The position numbers and the translations under genes are program-made. Under the pieces are notes generated by a model. It was not told where the DNA came from. It did not search any database and saw nothing but the letters and a program-made list of their open reading frames with translations. 12,561 bases of DNA. Origin: an uncultured Bacilli bacterium (GTDB taxonomy: Bacteria > Bacillota_I > Bacilli_A > RF39 > UBA660). The DNA lies in contig CANPXI010000017.1 in the NCBI GenBank assembly GCA_947585885.1, forward strand, positions 1 to 12,561. The letters run 5' to 3'. This document shows, piece after piece, positions 6,870-12,561 of the stretch (the first letter of the stretch is position 1; each line of letters starts with the position of its first letter).

Positions 6870-7098
6870 TTAATATTATCAACATATTCACATTTATTAA
6901 CATTATAGTTATTAACATGTGTAAATAAAAAATGTTGATAATGTTAATAACTAGAAAATTTGTAGTAAATAAAACTAAAAATATGTTAGTAAGCTGTTGA
7001 TAAATTTGTGTTAATAACTTTTACTCAAATTTTTGCTTTTAAAATAGAATAAATAGGGTTAAAATGAAAGTGAATAAGTTGTATTGTGAGGTGATTCT
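6870..7098. other. Replication origin oriC, dnaA-upstream box cluster
   Basis: This non-coding gap between the divergent rpmH and dnaA genes holds clustered DnaA-box-like 9-mers. On the plus strand are TTATCAACA (6876-6884) and TTATTAACA (6894-6902 and 6909-6917). On the minus strand are TTATCAACA (6933-6941 and 6995-7003) and TTATTAACA (6942-6950 and 7009-7017), with weaker TTATTTACA (6920-6928) and TTACTAACA (6984-6992). The canonical box is TTATCCACA, so nearly all have A in place of C at position 6. The plus and minus boxes face each other around 6918. An AT-rich, box-poor stretch (6951-6983) could be the unwinding element. The last 80 bp before dnaA are a leader with no convincing promoter; TTTACT (7019-7024) and TAAAAT (7040-7045), 15 bp apart, are only weak candidates. 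The dnaA ribosome-binding site GAGGTG is at 7088-7093. Confidence 0.9.
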
Positions 7099-8490
7099 AT
7101 GGACAAAGTAAAAATTTGGGATAATTTTTTAGAACAAATTCATCACAAAGTTAGCGATGTAACTTTTAATACTTGGTTTAAAGATTTACGTTTACTCACA
7201 ATTAATGATAATGAAATTATTATATTAGTTCCTTATTTAGTTCATAAGAATCACATTATAAATAATTATATGGATATGGTTAATGAAATATTCTTGGAAA
7301 TCACTGGGAATATGCATAACATTACATTTTGCCTTGAAGGTGAATATAATGAAAAAATAGTTAATCAAAATATCTCAAGTAAAATAATGGAAGATAGTTT
7401 GGATGATAAAAAAATTGAGGAATTTGTACAAACTAGAAAAACTAATCTTAACCCTAAATATACATTTGATAATTTTGTTGTAGGTGACTCCAATAGATTT
7501 GCTTTTAGTAGTTGCTTGTCAGTCGCCCAGAACCCGGGAAAACTTTATAATCCACTTTTCTTATATGGAAAAAGCGGGCTTGGTAAAACTCATTTGATGC
7601 ATGCGATTGGAAATTATATAAATGAAAATTCTGATTTAAAAGTACTTTATATCACAACTGATGAATTTATGAATGAATTTATAAGCATTTCAAAAGATAA
7701 AGGATCAGATGATAAAAATCTAGATTATATTGATTTATTTAAAAGCAAATATAGAGATGTAGATGTACTTATGATAGATGATATACAATTTTTAGGAAGT
7801 GCGACTGTGACACAACAAGAATTTACTAATACTTTTAATAGTTTATATTATAATGAAAAACAGATTATAATTTGTTCAGATAGAAGTGTTGATGATTTAA
7901 AAATGTTTGCTGATAGACTTAAAACTAGATTTAATTGGGGACTTAAAGCAATTATTAGTATTCCAGACTTTGAATTAAAAGTGAAAATCATTAAAAATAA
8001 AATCAAAAGTGGAGATTTAATGATGGAATTAAGTGATGATATTATTGATTTTATTGCTTCTAACTGTGGAAGTGACGTAAGAAACTTAGAAGGTGCGATT
8101 ACGAGGCTTTATGCGTATTCTGCCATTTGGGGTATTAATAAATTAACTTTAGAGAATGCATTAGAAGCGCTTGACGAGTATACAAACAATATGTTATTCA
8201 CAGATAATTCTATAAGTAAAATAATGAGTGTCGTTGCAAGTTACTTTAATTTAGGAGTAGATGACTTAAAAGGAAAAAAGAGAAGTAAACTTATAGCGAA
8301 TGCTAGAATGATAGCTATGTATTTATGTAGAATTCTTACTGATGAAACTTATCCTAGAATAGGTCTTGAATTTGGAGGAAGAGATCATTCAACAATAATA
8401 CATGGATATGAAAAAATAAATGAAGATTTGAAAAGTGATGGTGAGTTACAAAAAATTATAAATGATTTAAAATTAAAGATGAGTGAATAA
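7099..8490 (+). CDS. dnaA: Chromosomal replication initiator DnaA
   Basis: DnaA is an AAA+ ATPase that binds boxes in oriC, forms a filament and opens the duplex. Domain I covers about 1-80 and a short linker runs to about 118. The AAA+ core starts at YTFDNFVVG (121-129), with Walker A GKSGLGKT (157-164), Walker B VLMIDDI (223-229), the arginine-finger region near RFNWGL (277-282) and sensor-2 R328. Domain IV has the basic region KGKKRSKLIANAR (391-403) and the signature GGRDHSTIIH (426-435). At 463 residues it is slightly longer than B. subtilis DnaA. Two residues at the DNA-facing surface differ from the usual sequence: Met at 404, where RQIAM normally has Gln, and Ser at 431, where DHTT normally has Thr. 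Start: ATG with GAGGTG 5 nt upstream. Divergent from rpmH across oriC. Confidence 0.98.
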   Translation: MDKVKIWDNFLEQIHHKVSDVTFNTWFKDLRLLTINDNEIIILVPYLVHKNHIINNYMDMVNEIFLEITGNMHNITFCLEGEYNEKIVNQNISSKIMEDSLDDKKIEEFVQTRKTNLNPKYTFDNFVVGDSNRFAFSSCLSVAQNPGKLYNPLFLYGKSGLGKTHLMHAIGNYINENSDLKVLYITTDEFMNEFISISKDKGSDDKNLDYIDLFKSKYRDVDVLMIDDIQFLGSATVTQQEFTNTFNSLYYNEKQIIICSDRSVDDLKMFADRLKTRFNWGLKAIISIPDFELKVKIIKNKIKSGDLMMELSDDIIDFIASNCGSDVRNLEGAITRLYAYSAIWGINKLTLENALEALDEYTNNMLFTDNSISKIMSVVASYFNLGVDDLKGKKRSKLIANARMIAMYLCRILTDETYPRIGLEFGGRDHSTIIHGYEKINEDLKSDGELQKIINDLKLKMSE

Positions 8491-8616
8491 AATGTGTAAA
8501 AATAAAAATTATTCACAATAAAAATTGTCCTAAATTAAGGAAAAAATAATGGTTATAAACATTATTCACTGTAATAATAAAATTATTAATAAAAAAAGAA
8601 ATGGAGGAAATGGTTT
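8482..8616. other. dnaA-dnaN intergenic region with DnaA-box-like sites
   Basis: This 126-bp, extremely AT-rich gap (plus the dnaA stop) carries TTATTCACA (8509-8517, plus), TTATAAACA (8553-8561, plus), the adjoining TTATTCACT (8562-8570, plus) and AGTGAATAA (8482-8490, minus-strand box across the dnaA stop). In B. subtilis the unwinding part of a split oriC lies between dnaA and dnaN, so these may form the second half here. No clear promoter or terminator is visible; dnaN probably shares the dnaA transcript. The dnaN ribosome-binding site GGAGG is at 8603-8607. Confidence 0.6.
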
Positions 8617-9738
8617 ATGAAATTAAAAATTAATAAAGACATATTATTAGAACATTTAAATTATGTAGGAAGGGCATTATCAAATAGAAATATAATTCCT
8701 GTTATAAATGGTATATTATTTGAACTTAATGAAGAAGGTTTATATTTAACTGCTACTGATAATGAAATTACTATTAGAACATTTATTGAAAAAAGTGATA
8801 TAAAGGAAATTTCAAGTTTAGGTAAGATAGTTATTTATGGAAGATATATATTAGATATTATTAGAAAGTTATCCACAGAGTTTGTAGATATAGAAGAAAT
8901 TGATGGAGGAAAAGCAATTATATCAACACCGACAAGTAAGTATAATTTAAATTGCTTTGATGTTAATGAATTTCCAAATATTAAAATGGAAGCTAGTAAA
9001 AGTAGTGTTAAATTAACTGCTGGTAATTTTAAGGATATTGTAAATCAAACTGTTTTTGCTACTTCAACACAAGAAAGTAAGCCTTTACTTACAGGTATTA
9101 ATTTAAAAATTATAGGTGACACTTTAGAGTGTGTTGCAACTGATTCATATAGACTTGCTAAAAAGAATGTTAAATTTTCTATTATGAATGAAGAAAATAT
9201 TAATTTAGTTATTCCAGCTAAAAATATAAATGAATTTATTAAGCTAATTGAAAATGACGAGTCTGAAATAGTTTTAAATGCTTTTCCTAATAAAGTGATG
9301 TTTCAATATAATAATATTTTATTTCAATCTAGTTTGTTAAATGGAACATATCCAAATACAGATTCTTTAGTACCAGTAGATTTTGATATTATTTATAATG
9401 TTAATTTGGAAGAATTTTATAGTATTATTGATAGAGCATCTATACTTGCTCAAGCAAAGGATAAAAATATTGTTTCTTTAGAAACAAAAGGTAATAAGTT
9501 AATAATTACTTCTAGTAGTCCTGAAATAGGTAAAATTGAAGAAGTTATGGATATTAATGTTGTTAAGGGCGGAGATATTAAGATATCTTTTAGTGCAAAA
9601 TATATGATGGAAGCACTTAGAAGTTTTAATAAAAAGGATGTTAATATATATTTAAATGGTGAAATTAAACCAATTATATTAAGAGAAGCTAATAATTCAG
9701 ATTTACTTCAACTAATATTACCTATTAAAACTTATTAA
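8617..9738 (+). CDS. dnaN: DNA polymerase III sliding clamp (beta subunit)
   Basis: DnaN is the homodimeric ring that tethers DNA polymerase III and other clamp-binding proteins to DNA. It is full length (373 residues) with three clamp folds. The N-terminus has the family pattern with RALSNRNIIPVINGILFE (19-36). ATDNEITIRT and ATDSYRLA are typical of the clamp repeats. The C-terminal ILPIKTY corresponds to the conserved LPIRT(Y) end that lines the protein-binding pocket. Start: ATG with GGAGG 9 nt upstream. It follows dnaA after 126 bp and is closed by a hairpin terminator, which separates it from the ComK-like gene. A canonical DnaA box lies in its codons at 8869-8877. Confidence 0.97.
   Translation: MKLKINKDILLEHLNYVGRALSNRNIIPVINGILFELNEEGLYLTATDNEITIRTFIEKSDIKEISSLGKIVIYGRYILDIIRKLSTEFVDIEEIDGGKAIISTPTSKYNLNCFDVNEFPNIKMEASKSSVKLTAGNFKDIVNQTVFATSTQESKPLLTGINLKIIGDTLECVATDSYRLAKKNVKFSIMNEENINLVIPAKNINEFIKLIENDESEIVLNAFPNKVMFQYNNILFQSSLLNGTYPNTDSLVPVDFDIIYNVNLEEFYSIIDRASILAQAKDKNIVSLETKGNKLIITSSSPEIGKIEEVMDINVVKGGDIKISFSAKYMMEALRSFNKKDVNIYLNGEIKPIILREANNSDLLQLILPIKTY
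8869..8877 (+). other. Canonical DnaA-box 9-mer inside dnaN
   Basis: TTATCCACA is a perfect canonical box, read through the dnaN codons for Leu-Ser-Thr. It lies about 300 bp beyond the dnaA-dnaN box cluster and might extend it, although coding chance cannot be excluded. Confidence 0.45.
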
Positions 9739-9750
9739 TAATAAATAGTA

Positions 9751-9797
9751 AAGTGGGCTTTAATTAGCTCACTTCTTTATAATTTTTAAATTTTTTT
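9751..9797 (+). terminator. Intrinsic terminator after dnaN
   Basis: AAGTGGGCT (9751-9759) and AGCTCACTT (9766-9774) form a 9-bp stem with one G-U pair around a 6-nt loop, followed by T-rich sequence with a run of T at 9791-9797. The tract directly after the stem is interrupted (CTTTATAATTTTT), so efficiency may be moderate. Confidence 0.75.
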
Positions 9798-9802
9798 AAT
9801 TT

Positions 9803-9829
9803 TTCGACAAAAAACGACAAATTTCGACA
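9803..9829 (-). promoter_or_regulatory. Three Spo0A-box-like heptamers at 10-bp period
   Basis: On the minus strand the sites read TGTCGAA (9823-9829), TGTCGTT (9813-9819) and TGTCGAA (9803-9809), each separated by 3 nt. The outer two match the Spo0A box TGNCGAA exactly and the middle one matches 5 of 7. The 10-bp period equals that of the tandem 0A boxes at the B. subtilis abrB promoter. They lie upstream of the ComK-like gene, just before its likely -10 element. The repeat itself is certain; the identity of the binding protein is inference. Confidence 0.65.
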
Positions 9830-9837
9830 ATATATTG

Positions 9838-9846
9838 TGTTATTAT
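9838..9846 (+). promoter_or_regulatory. Candidate extended -10 promoter for comK-like gene
   Basis: TGTTATTAT is an extended -10 (TGn followed by TATTAT, one mismatch from TATAAT). No good -35 lies 17 bp upstream; the 0A-like boxes cover that region, as at activator-dependent promoters. The predicted start near 9853 lies just upstream of the AAAGGAGG ribosome-binding site, giving a very short leader. Confidence 0.55.
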
Positions 9847-9870
9847 ATCGTGCTTGAAAGGAGGAAAAAT

Positions 9871-10329
9871 GTGAATTATGAAGTGAATTCTAGTACTTTA
9901 GCTCTTATACCTTGCGGATCAAGCAGATGTAGAGCTGTTGAAGATAAGAGAACTTATAATTTAAATATCGATTCGATGAGGGTTATTGAACATAGTTGTG
10001 AGTATTTCGGTGTTAGTTATAAGTCAAGAATTGAAGGAACAAAGAAATTTGTTAATTCTAAATATAAAAATCCGATTGTTATAGAAGAAACTTCTAGAAT
10101 TGTATTTTTTCCAATAACTTCTGTTAATAGAAAAGATACTTTATGGGTAAGTTATAATAATATTTTAGAATATTATCCAAGTAAAACTAAAAAATCTACT
10201 ACAGTTGTTAGATTTGTTAATGGTTTTAAAATGGATTTTCCGGTTTCTTTTTATAGTTTTAATAATCAATATTTAAAAGCTGCGAGACTAAGTGCGGTTG
10301 TATCAGATAGAATAATAAGAAATTATTAA
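9871..10329 (+). CDS. comK: ComK-family competence transcription factor, short form
   Basis: This 152-residue protein aligns with B. subtilis ComK along its length: YEVNSSTLALIP (3-14; ComK YEVNGATIAVLP), IEHSCEYFGVSY (39-50; VDRSCRFFGSSY), R53/G56-T57, PIVIEETSRIVFFPITS (68-84; PIMVDPSNQIFLFPTLS), WVS (92-94) and NGFKMDFPVSFYSFNNQ (117-133; NGKTMELPISYNSFENQ). ComK activates DNA-uptake and recombination genes in competent cells. The frame is open from a TTG at 9835, but GTG at 9871 is chosen: AGGAGG lies 6 nt upstream and the ComK alignment begins there. B. subtilis ComK has 192 residues; the missing part is the C-terminal tail with the FMLYP MecA-binding element. The gene sits between dnaN and recF with its own promoter, in the usual place of rlbA/yaaA. 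Base composition resembles its neighbours. Family assignment is confident; the role in competence is inferred. Confidence 0.87.
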   Translation: MNYEVNSSTLALIPCGSSRCRAVEDKRTYNLNIDSMRVIEHSCEYFGVSYKSRIEGTKKFVNSKYKNPIVIEETSRIVFFPITSVNRKDTLWVSYNNILEYYPSKTKKSTTVVRFVNGFKMDFPVSFYSFNNQYLKAARLSAVVSDRIIRNY

Positions 10330-10355
10330 AAAAGATAGTAAAAAGAGCATATTTG

Positions 10356-10364
10356 TGATATAAT
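10356..10364 (+). promoter_or_regulatory. Extended -10 promoter for recF-gyrB
   Basis: TGATATAAT is a perfect extended -10 (TGn plus TATAAT) with no convincing -35. The predicted start is around 10371, at the foot of the inverted repeat at 10368-10399. It would serve recF and gyrB. Confidence 0.7.
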
Positions 10365-10367
10365 GAG

Positions 10368-10399
10368 TAATAGGTATAGGAGTACTAGTATACCTATTA
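10368..10399 (+). repeat. 11-bp inverted repeat in recF leader, possible attenuator or terminator
   Basis: TAATAGGTATA (10368-10378) and TATACCTATTA (10389-10399) are perfect inverted copies around a 10-nt loop, followed by TTTTT (10400-10404). In RNA this would be a stem-loop at the very 5' end of a transcript from the recF promoter, or a weak terminator for readthrough from the comK-like gene. In DNA it is also operator-like, sitting at about +1. Confidence 0.65.
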
Positions 10400-10431
10400 T
10401 TTTTGATTTTAATGTTAAAAGAGGTTTTAAA

Positions 10432-11514
10432 ATGTATGTCAGGAAGTTAGAATTAACAAATTTTAGAAATTATGATAAATTTAAAATTGATAATTTAGAA
10501 TCTATAAATATAATTATTGGTCCAAATGGAGTAGGAAAAACTTCAATTTTAGAAAGTATTTATGTTTGTAGTTTAGCAAGAAGTTTTAAAAGCAATGATG
10601 ATTATGTTATTTTAAAGAATGATAAAGATTTTTCTAAAATTAAGATTGATTTAGAAACTGATAGAAAAAAATTAAAAATAGAATATACATTAACTCTTAA
10701 AGGTAAAAAAACTAAAATTAATAATAATTTAAAAAAGAGAATAAGTGATTTTATATCTCAATATAAGGTTATACTTTTTTCTCCTGATGAACTCAGGATT
10801 ATAAAAGAGTCTCCTAATACAAGAAGAAATTATTTAAATATAAGTTTATCACAAATAAATAAATCATATATTAAACTTTTAAATGATTACAATATCCTTA
10901 TTAAGAATAAGAATGATTATTTAAAAAAAGTTTATATTAACTCTAATATGGATTTAAATTATTTAGATATTCTTGATATTAAAATTGCTGATATTGGATA
11001 TGAAATATGTAATATTAGAAAAGAATATATTGAAAAGTTAAATAAATATATTAAAAGAATATTTAAGAAATTTAAAAAAGATGATGATTTAATTATTAAA
11101 TATGAAAGTCAATTTTTAGATAAAAAAATTGATGATATTAAAAAATTGCTTAAGAAAAATAGGCAAAATGAAATGATGCTTGGTCTTACTAAAACGGGTA
11201 TTCATAGAGATGATATTGTATTTTTACATAATGGAAATAATGCAAAAGATTTTAGTTCTCAAGGTATTCAAAAATTAATTTTATTATCATTAAAAATGTC
11301 TGAATTAGAAGTGTTAATAAATGATTATTATGAAACGCCTATTCTTCTATTAGATGATTTATTTAGTGAGTTAGATTTAGTTAATCAAAATAATATTTTA
11401 AATAATTTAAATAAAAATATACAAGTTTTTATTACAACTACTGATATTAACAATGTTAAAAAGAGTATTGTAAAAAAAGCTAAAATAATTGATTTAGGTG
11501 AGAGGGTGGTATAA
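10432..11514 (+). CDS. recF: DNA replication and repair protein RecF
   Basis: RecF is an SMC-like ATPase that, with RecO and RecR, loads RecA at single-strand gaps. It has Walker A GPNGVGKT (30-37), an ABC-type signature in the SSQGIQKLILLSLK segment, and Walker B ILLLDDLFSELD. At 360 residues it has the family length. The frame is open from an ATG at 10363, but that start overlaps the -10 element and adds residues with no RecF counterpart. The ATG at 10432, giving MYVRKLEL, is correct because AAAGAGG lies 7 nt upstream and the family begins there. The stop codon directly abuts the gyrB ATG, and the gyrB ribosome-binding site lies in the last recF codons. Confidence 0.96.
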   Translation: MYVRKLELTNFRNYDKFKIDNLESINIIIGPNGVGKTSILESIYVCSLARSFKSNDDYVILKNDKDFSKIKIDLETDRKKLKIEYTLTLKGKKTKINNNLKKRISDFISQYKVILFSPDELRIIKESPNTRRNYLNISLSQINKSYIKLLNDYNILIKNKNDYLKKVYINSNMDLNYLDILDIKIADIGYEICNIRKEYIEKLNKYIKRIFKKFKKDDDLIIKYESQFLDKKIDDIKKLLKKNRQNEMMLGLTKTGIHRDDIVFLHNGNNAKDFSSQGIQKLILLSLKMSELEVLINDYYETPILLLDDLFSELDLVNQNNILNNLNKNIQVFITTTDINNVKKSIVKKAKIIDLGERVV

Positions 11515-12561
11515 ATGAATGAAAATCATTATAATGAAAATGATATTCAAGTATTAGAAGGACTTGAAGCAGTTAGAAAAAGACCTGGTATGTATATTGG
11601 TACTACTAGTGAGAGAGGACTTAATCATTTAGTATGGGAAATTGTTGATAATTCAGTCGATGAAGCATTAGCTGGATATTGCGATGATATTGAAATTGTT
11701 ATTAATAAGGATAATTCAATAACTGTAAAAGATGATGGACGTGGTATTCCAACTGGTATTCATCCAAAGACAGGAGTAAGTACTGTTGAAACAATTTTTA
11801 CTGTGTTACATGCTGGTGGTAAATTTGGTGGTGGAGGCTATAAAGTAAGTGGTGGTCTTCACGGAGTTGGTGCTAGTGTAGTTAATGCTCTTAGTACTTC
11901 ACTTGAAGTTAAAATTTATCAAAATGGTAATGTTTATTATCAAAAGTTTGTAGATGGTGGTAAACCTGTTGGAAAACTTGAGATTATTGATAAATGTGAG
12001 CAAAATAGAACTGGTACTACAGTAACCTTTAAACCAGACCCTGAAATTTTTAAAGAGACTACTGTTTATAATTATGACACTTTAAAACACAGGGCTCGTG
12101 AACTTGCATTTTTAAATAAAGGTCTTCAAATTAAATTAATTGATGATAGAGACGGTAAAAATGAAGCATTTCTTTATAATGGCGGTATTATTGAGTATGT
12201 TCAAATGTTAAATGAGAATAAGACTCCAATACATGATACTATTGTTTATTGTGAAGGAAGCGAAAACGATATTGAAATAGAGGTTGCTTTTCAATATAAT
12301 GATGGATATAGTTCAAATATTTATTCTTTTACTAATAATATTAATACTGTTGAAGGTGGAACACATGAAGATGGTGTTAAACTTGCTTTATCTAGAGTTA
12401 TTAATAAATATGCTAAAGGGGCTAATATTTTAAAGGAAAAGGATGAGTCCTTAACTGCAGATGATGTTAAGGAAGGACTTGCAATGATTATTTCTTGTAA
12501 ACATCCTGATCCACAATTTGAAGGACAAACTAAAACAAAGTTAGGGAATTCTGAAGTTAGA
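11515..12561 (+). CDS. gyrB: DNA gyrase subunit B, N-terminal part (3' end outside window)
   Basis: This is the ATPase subunit of the type II topoisomerase that introduces negative supercoils. The window ends after 349 codons; the TOPRIM and C-terminal parts lie beyond it. The start MNENHYNENDIQVLEGLEAV is typical, followed by RKRPGMYIG. The GHKL ATPase motifs are EIVDNSVDEA (N-box), DDGRGIP and GGLHGVGASVVNALS (ATP lid), and the transducer domain is under way with TLTA-region equivalents near SLTADDVKEGL. A ParE-type topoisomerase IV subunit would look similar, but the recF neighbour and the dnaA-linked position identify GyrB. Start: ATG directly after the recF stop, with AGGGTGG 5 nt upstream. 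Confidence 0.96.
   Translation, partial: MNENHYNENDIQVLEGLEAVRKRPGMYIGTTSERGLNHLVWEIVDNSVDEALAGYCDDIEIVINKDNSITVKDDGRGIPTGIHPKTGVSTVETIFTVLHAGGKFGGGGYKVSGGLHGVGASVVNALSTSLEVKIYQNGNVYYQKFVDGGKPVGKLEIIDKCEQNRTGTTVTFKPDPEIFKETTVYNYDTLKHRARELAFLNKGLQIKLIDDRDGKNEAFLYNGGIIEYVQMLNENKTPIHDTIVYCEGSENDIEIEVAFQYNDGYSSNIYSFTNNINTVEGGTHEDGVKLALSRVINKYAKGANILKEKDESLTADDVKEGLAMIISCKHPDPQFEGQTKTKLGNSEVR

Noticed and set aside
6903..6932. CRISPR-like or iteron-like repeats in oriC
   Set aside because: The repeated units are 9-mers in both orientations with irregular spacing, which fits DnaA boxes rather than iterons or CRISPR.
7064..7111. 15-codon frame ahead of dnaA (starting MKVNKLYCEV) that overlaps the dnaA start
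   Set aside because: It has only a weak Shine-Dalgarno (AGGG very close to the ATG), no recognisable leader-peptide features, and is expected by chance; no hairpin accompanies it.
9835..9870. Upstream TTG start for the comK-like gene (MCYYIVLERRKN)
   Set aside because: These codons cover the promoter -10 and the ribosome-binding site itself; the ComK alignment begins at the GTG.
9775..9870. ComK K-box (AAAA-N5-TTTT pairs) for autoregulation of the comK-like gene
   Set aside because: Searched by eye; the A and T runs here are not in the required order and spacing, so autoregulation is not supported.
10363..10431. Upstream ATG for recF giving 23 extra residues
   Set aside because: It overlaps the -10 element and hairpin, has no ribosome-binding site, and RecF homologues begin at the MYVRKLEL position.
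1..12561. Alternative genetic code with UGA as Trp, suggested by the AT-rich mollicute-like composition
   Set aside because: Trp in the full-length frames is TGG throughout and no family-length protein needs TGA readthrough; observed stops are TAA or TAG, so UGA is simply not informative as a stop here.

Overview
The window is the replication-origin region of a very AT-rich member of the Bacillota, most likely class Bacilli. The evidence is the conserved gene order rpmH-rnpA-yidC-jag-mnmE-mnmG-rsmG-noc on one side of oriC and dnaA-dnaN-recF-gyrB on the other, together with a Noc-type ParB paralogue and a ComK-family protein. All Trp codons in the full-length frames are TGG (five in yidC alone) and no frame is read through TGA, so this is not a UGA=Trp mollicute. 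An uncultured, gut-type Erysipelotrichales/RF39-like lineage would fit, but that placement is inference.

Left arm, minus strand, transcribed away from oriC. One unit starts at a perfect consensus promoter beside oriC and runs rpmH, rnpA, yidC, jag to a terminator at about 4745-4767; a second terminator-like hairpin lies inside the unit, between rpmH and rnpA. A second unit starts at a strong promoter upstream of mnmE and runs mnmE, mnmG, rsmG. The noc gene follows, probably with its own promoter, and is cut by the left edge. Between jag and mnmE is a perfect 16-bp palindrome identical to the Noc-binding sequence, so the window carries both the DNA-binding protein and a cognate site.

Middle. 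The rpmH-dnaA gap (about 6847-7098) is oriC. It holds seven or more DnaA-box-like 9-mers in both orientations, nearly all of the unusual form TTAT(C/T)AACA. A smaller cluster lies between dnaA and dnaN.

Right arm, plus strand: dnaA, dnaN and a terminator, then a separate unit encoding a short ComK-like protein (9871-10329), then recF and gyrB (cut by the right edge). ComK is the master competence regulator of Bacillus. Its homologue here occupies the slot that holds the S4-domain gene rlbA/yaaA in B. subtilis. It has its own promoter region, with three TTCGACA-type (Spo0A-box-like) heptamers at an exact 10-bp period. It lacks the C-terminal tail that B. subtilis ComK uses for MecA/ClpCP recognition. 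This oriC-linked competence-regulator cassette is the most unusual element in the window.

The remaining genes are housekeeping: replication initiation and the sliding clamp (dnaA, dnaN), recombination and topology (recF, gyrB), membrane protein insertion (yidC, jag), tRNA and rRNA processing or modification (rnpA, mnmE, mnmG, rsmG), ribosomal protein L34 (an oddly shortened version) and nucleoid occlusion (noc).
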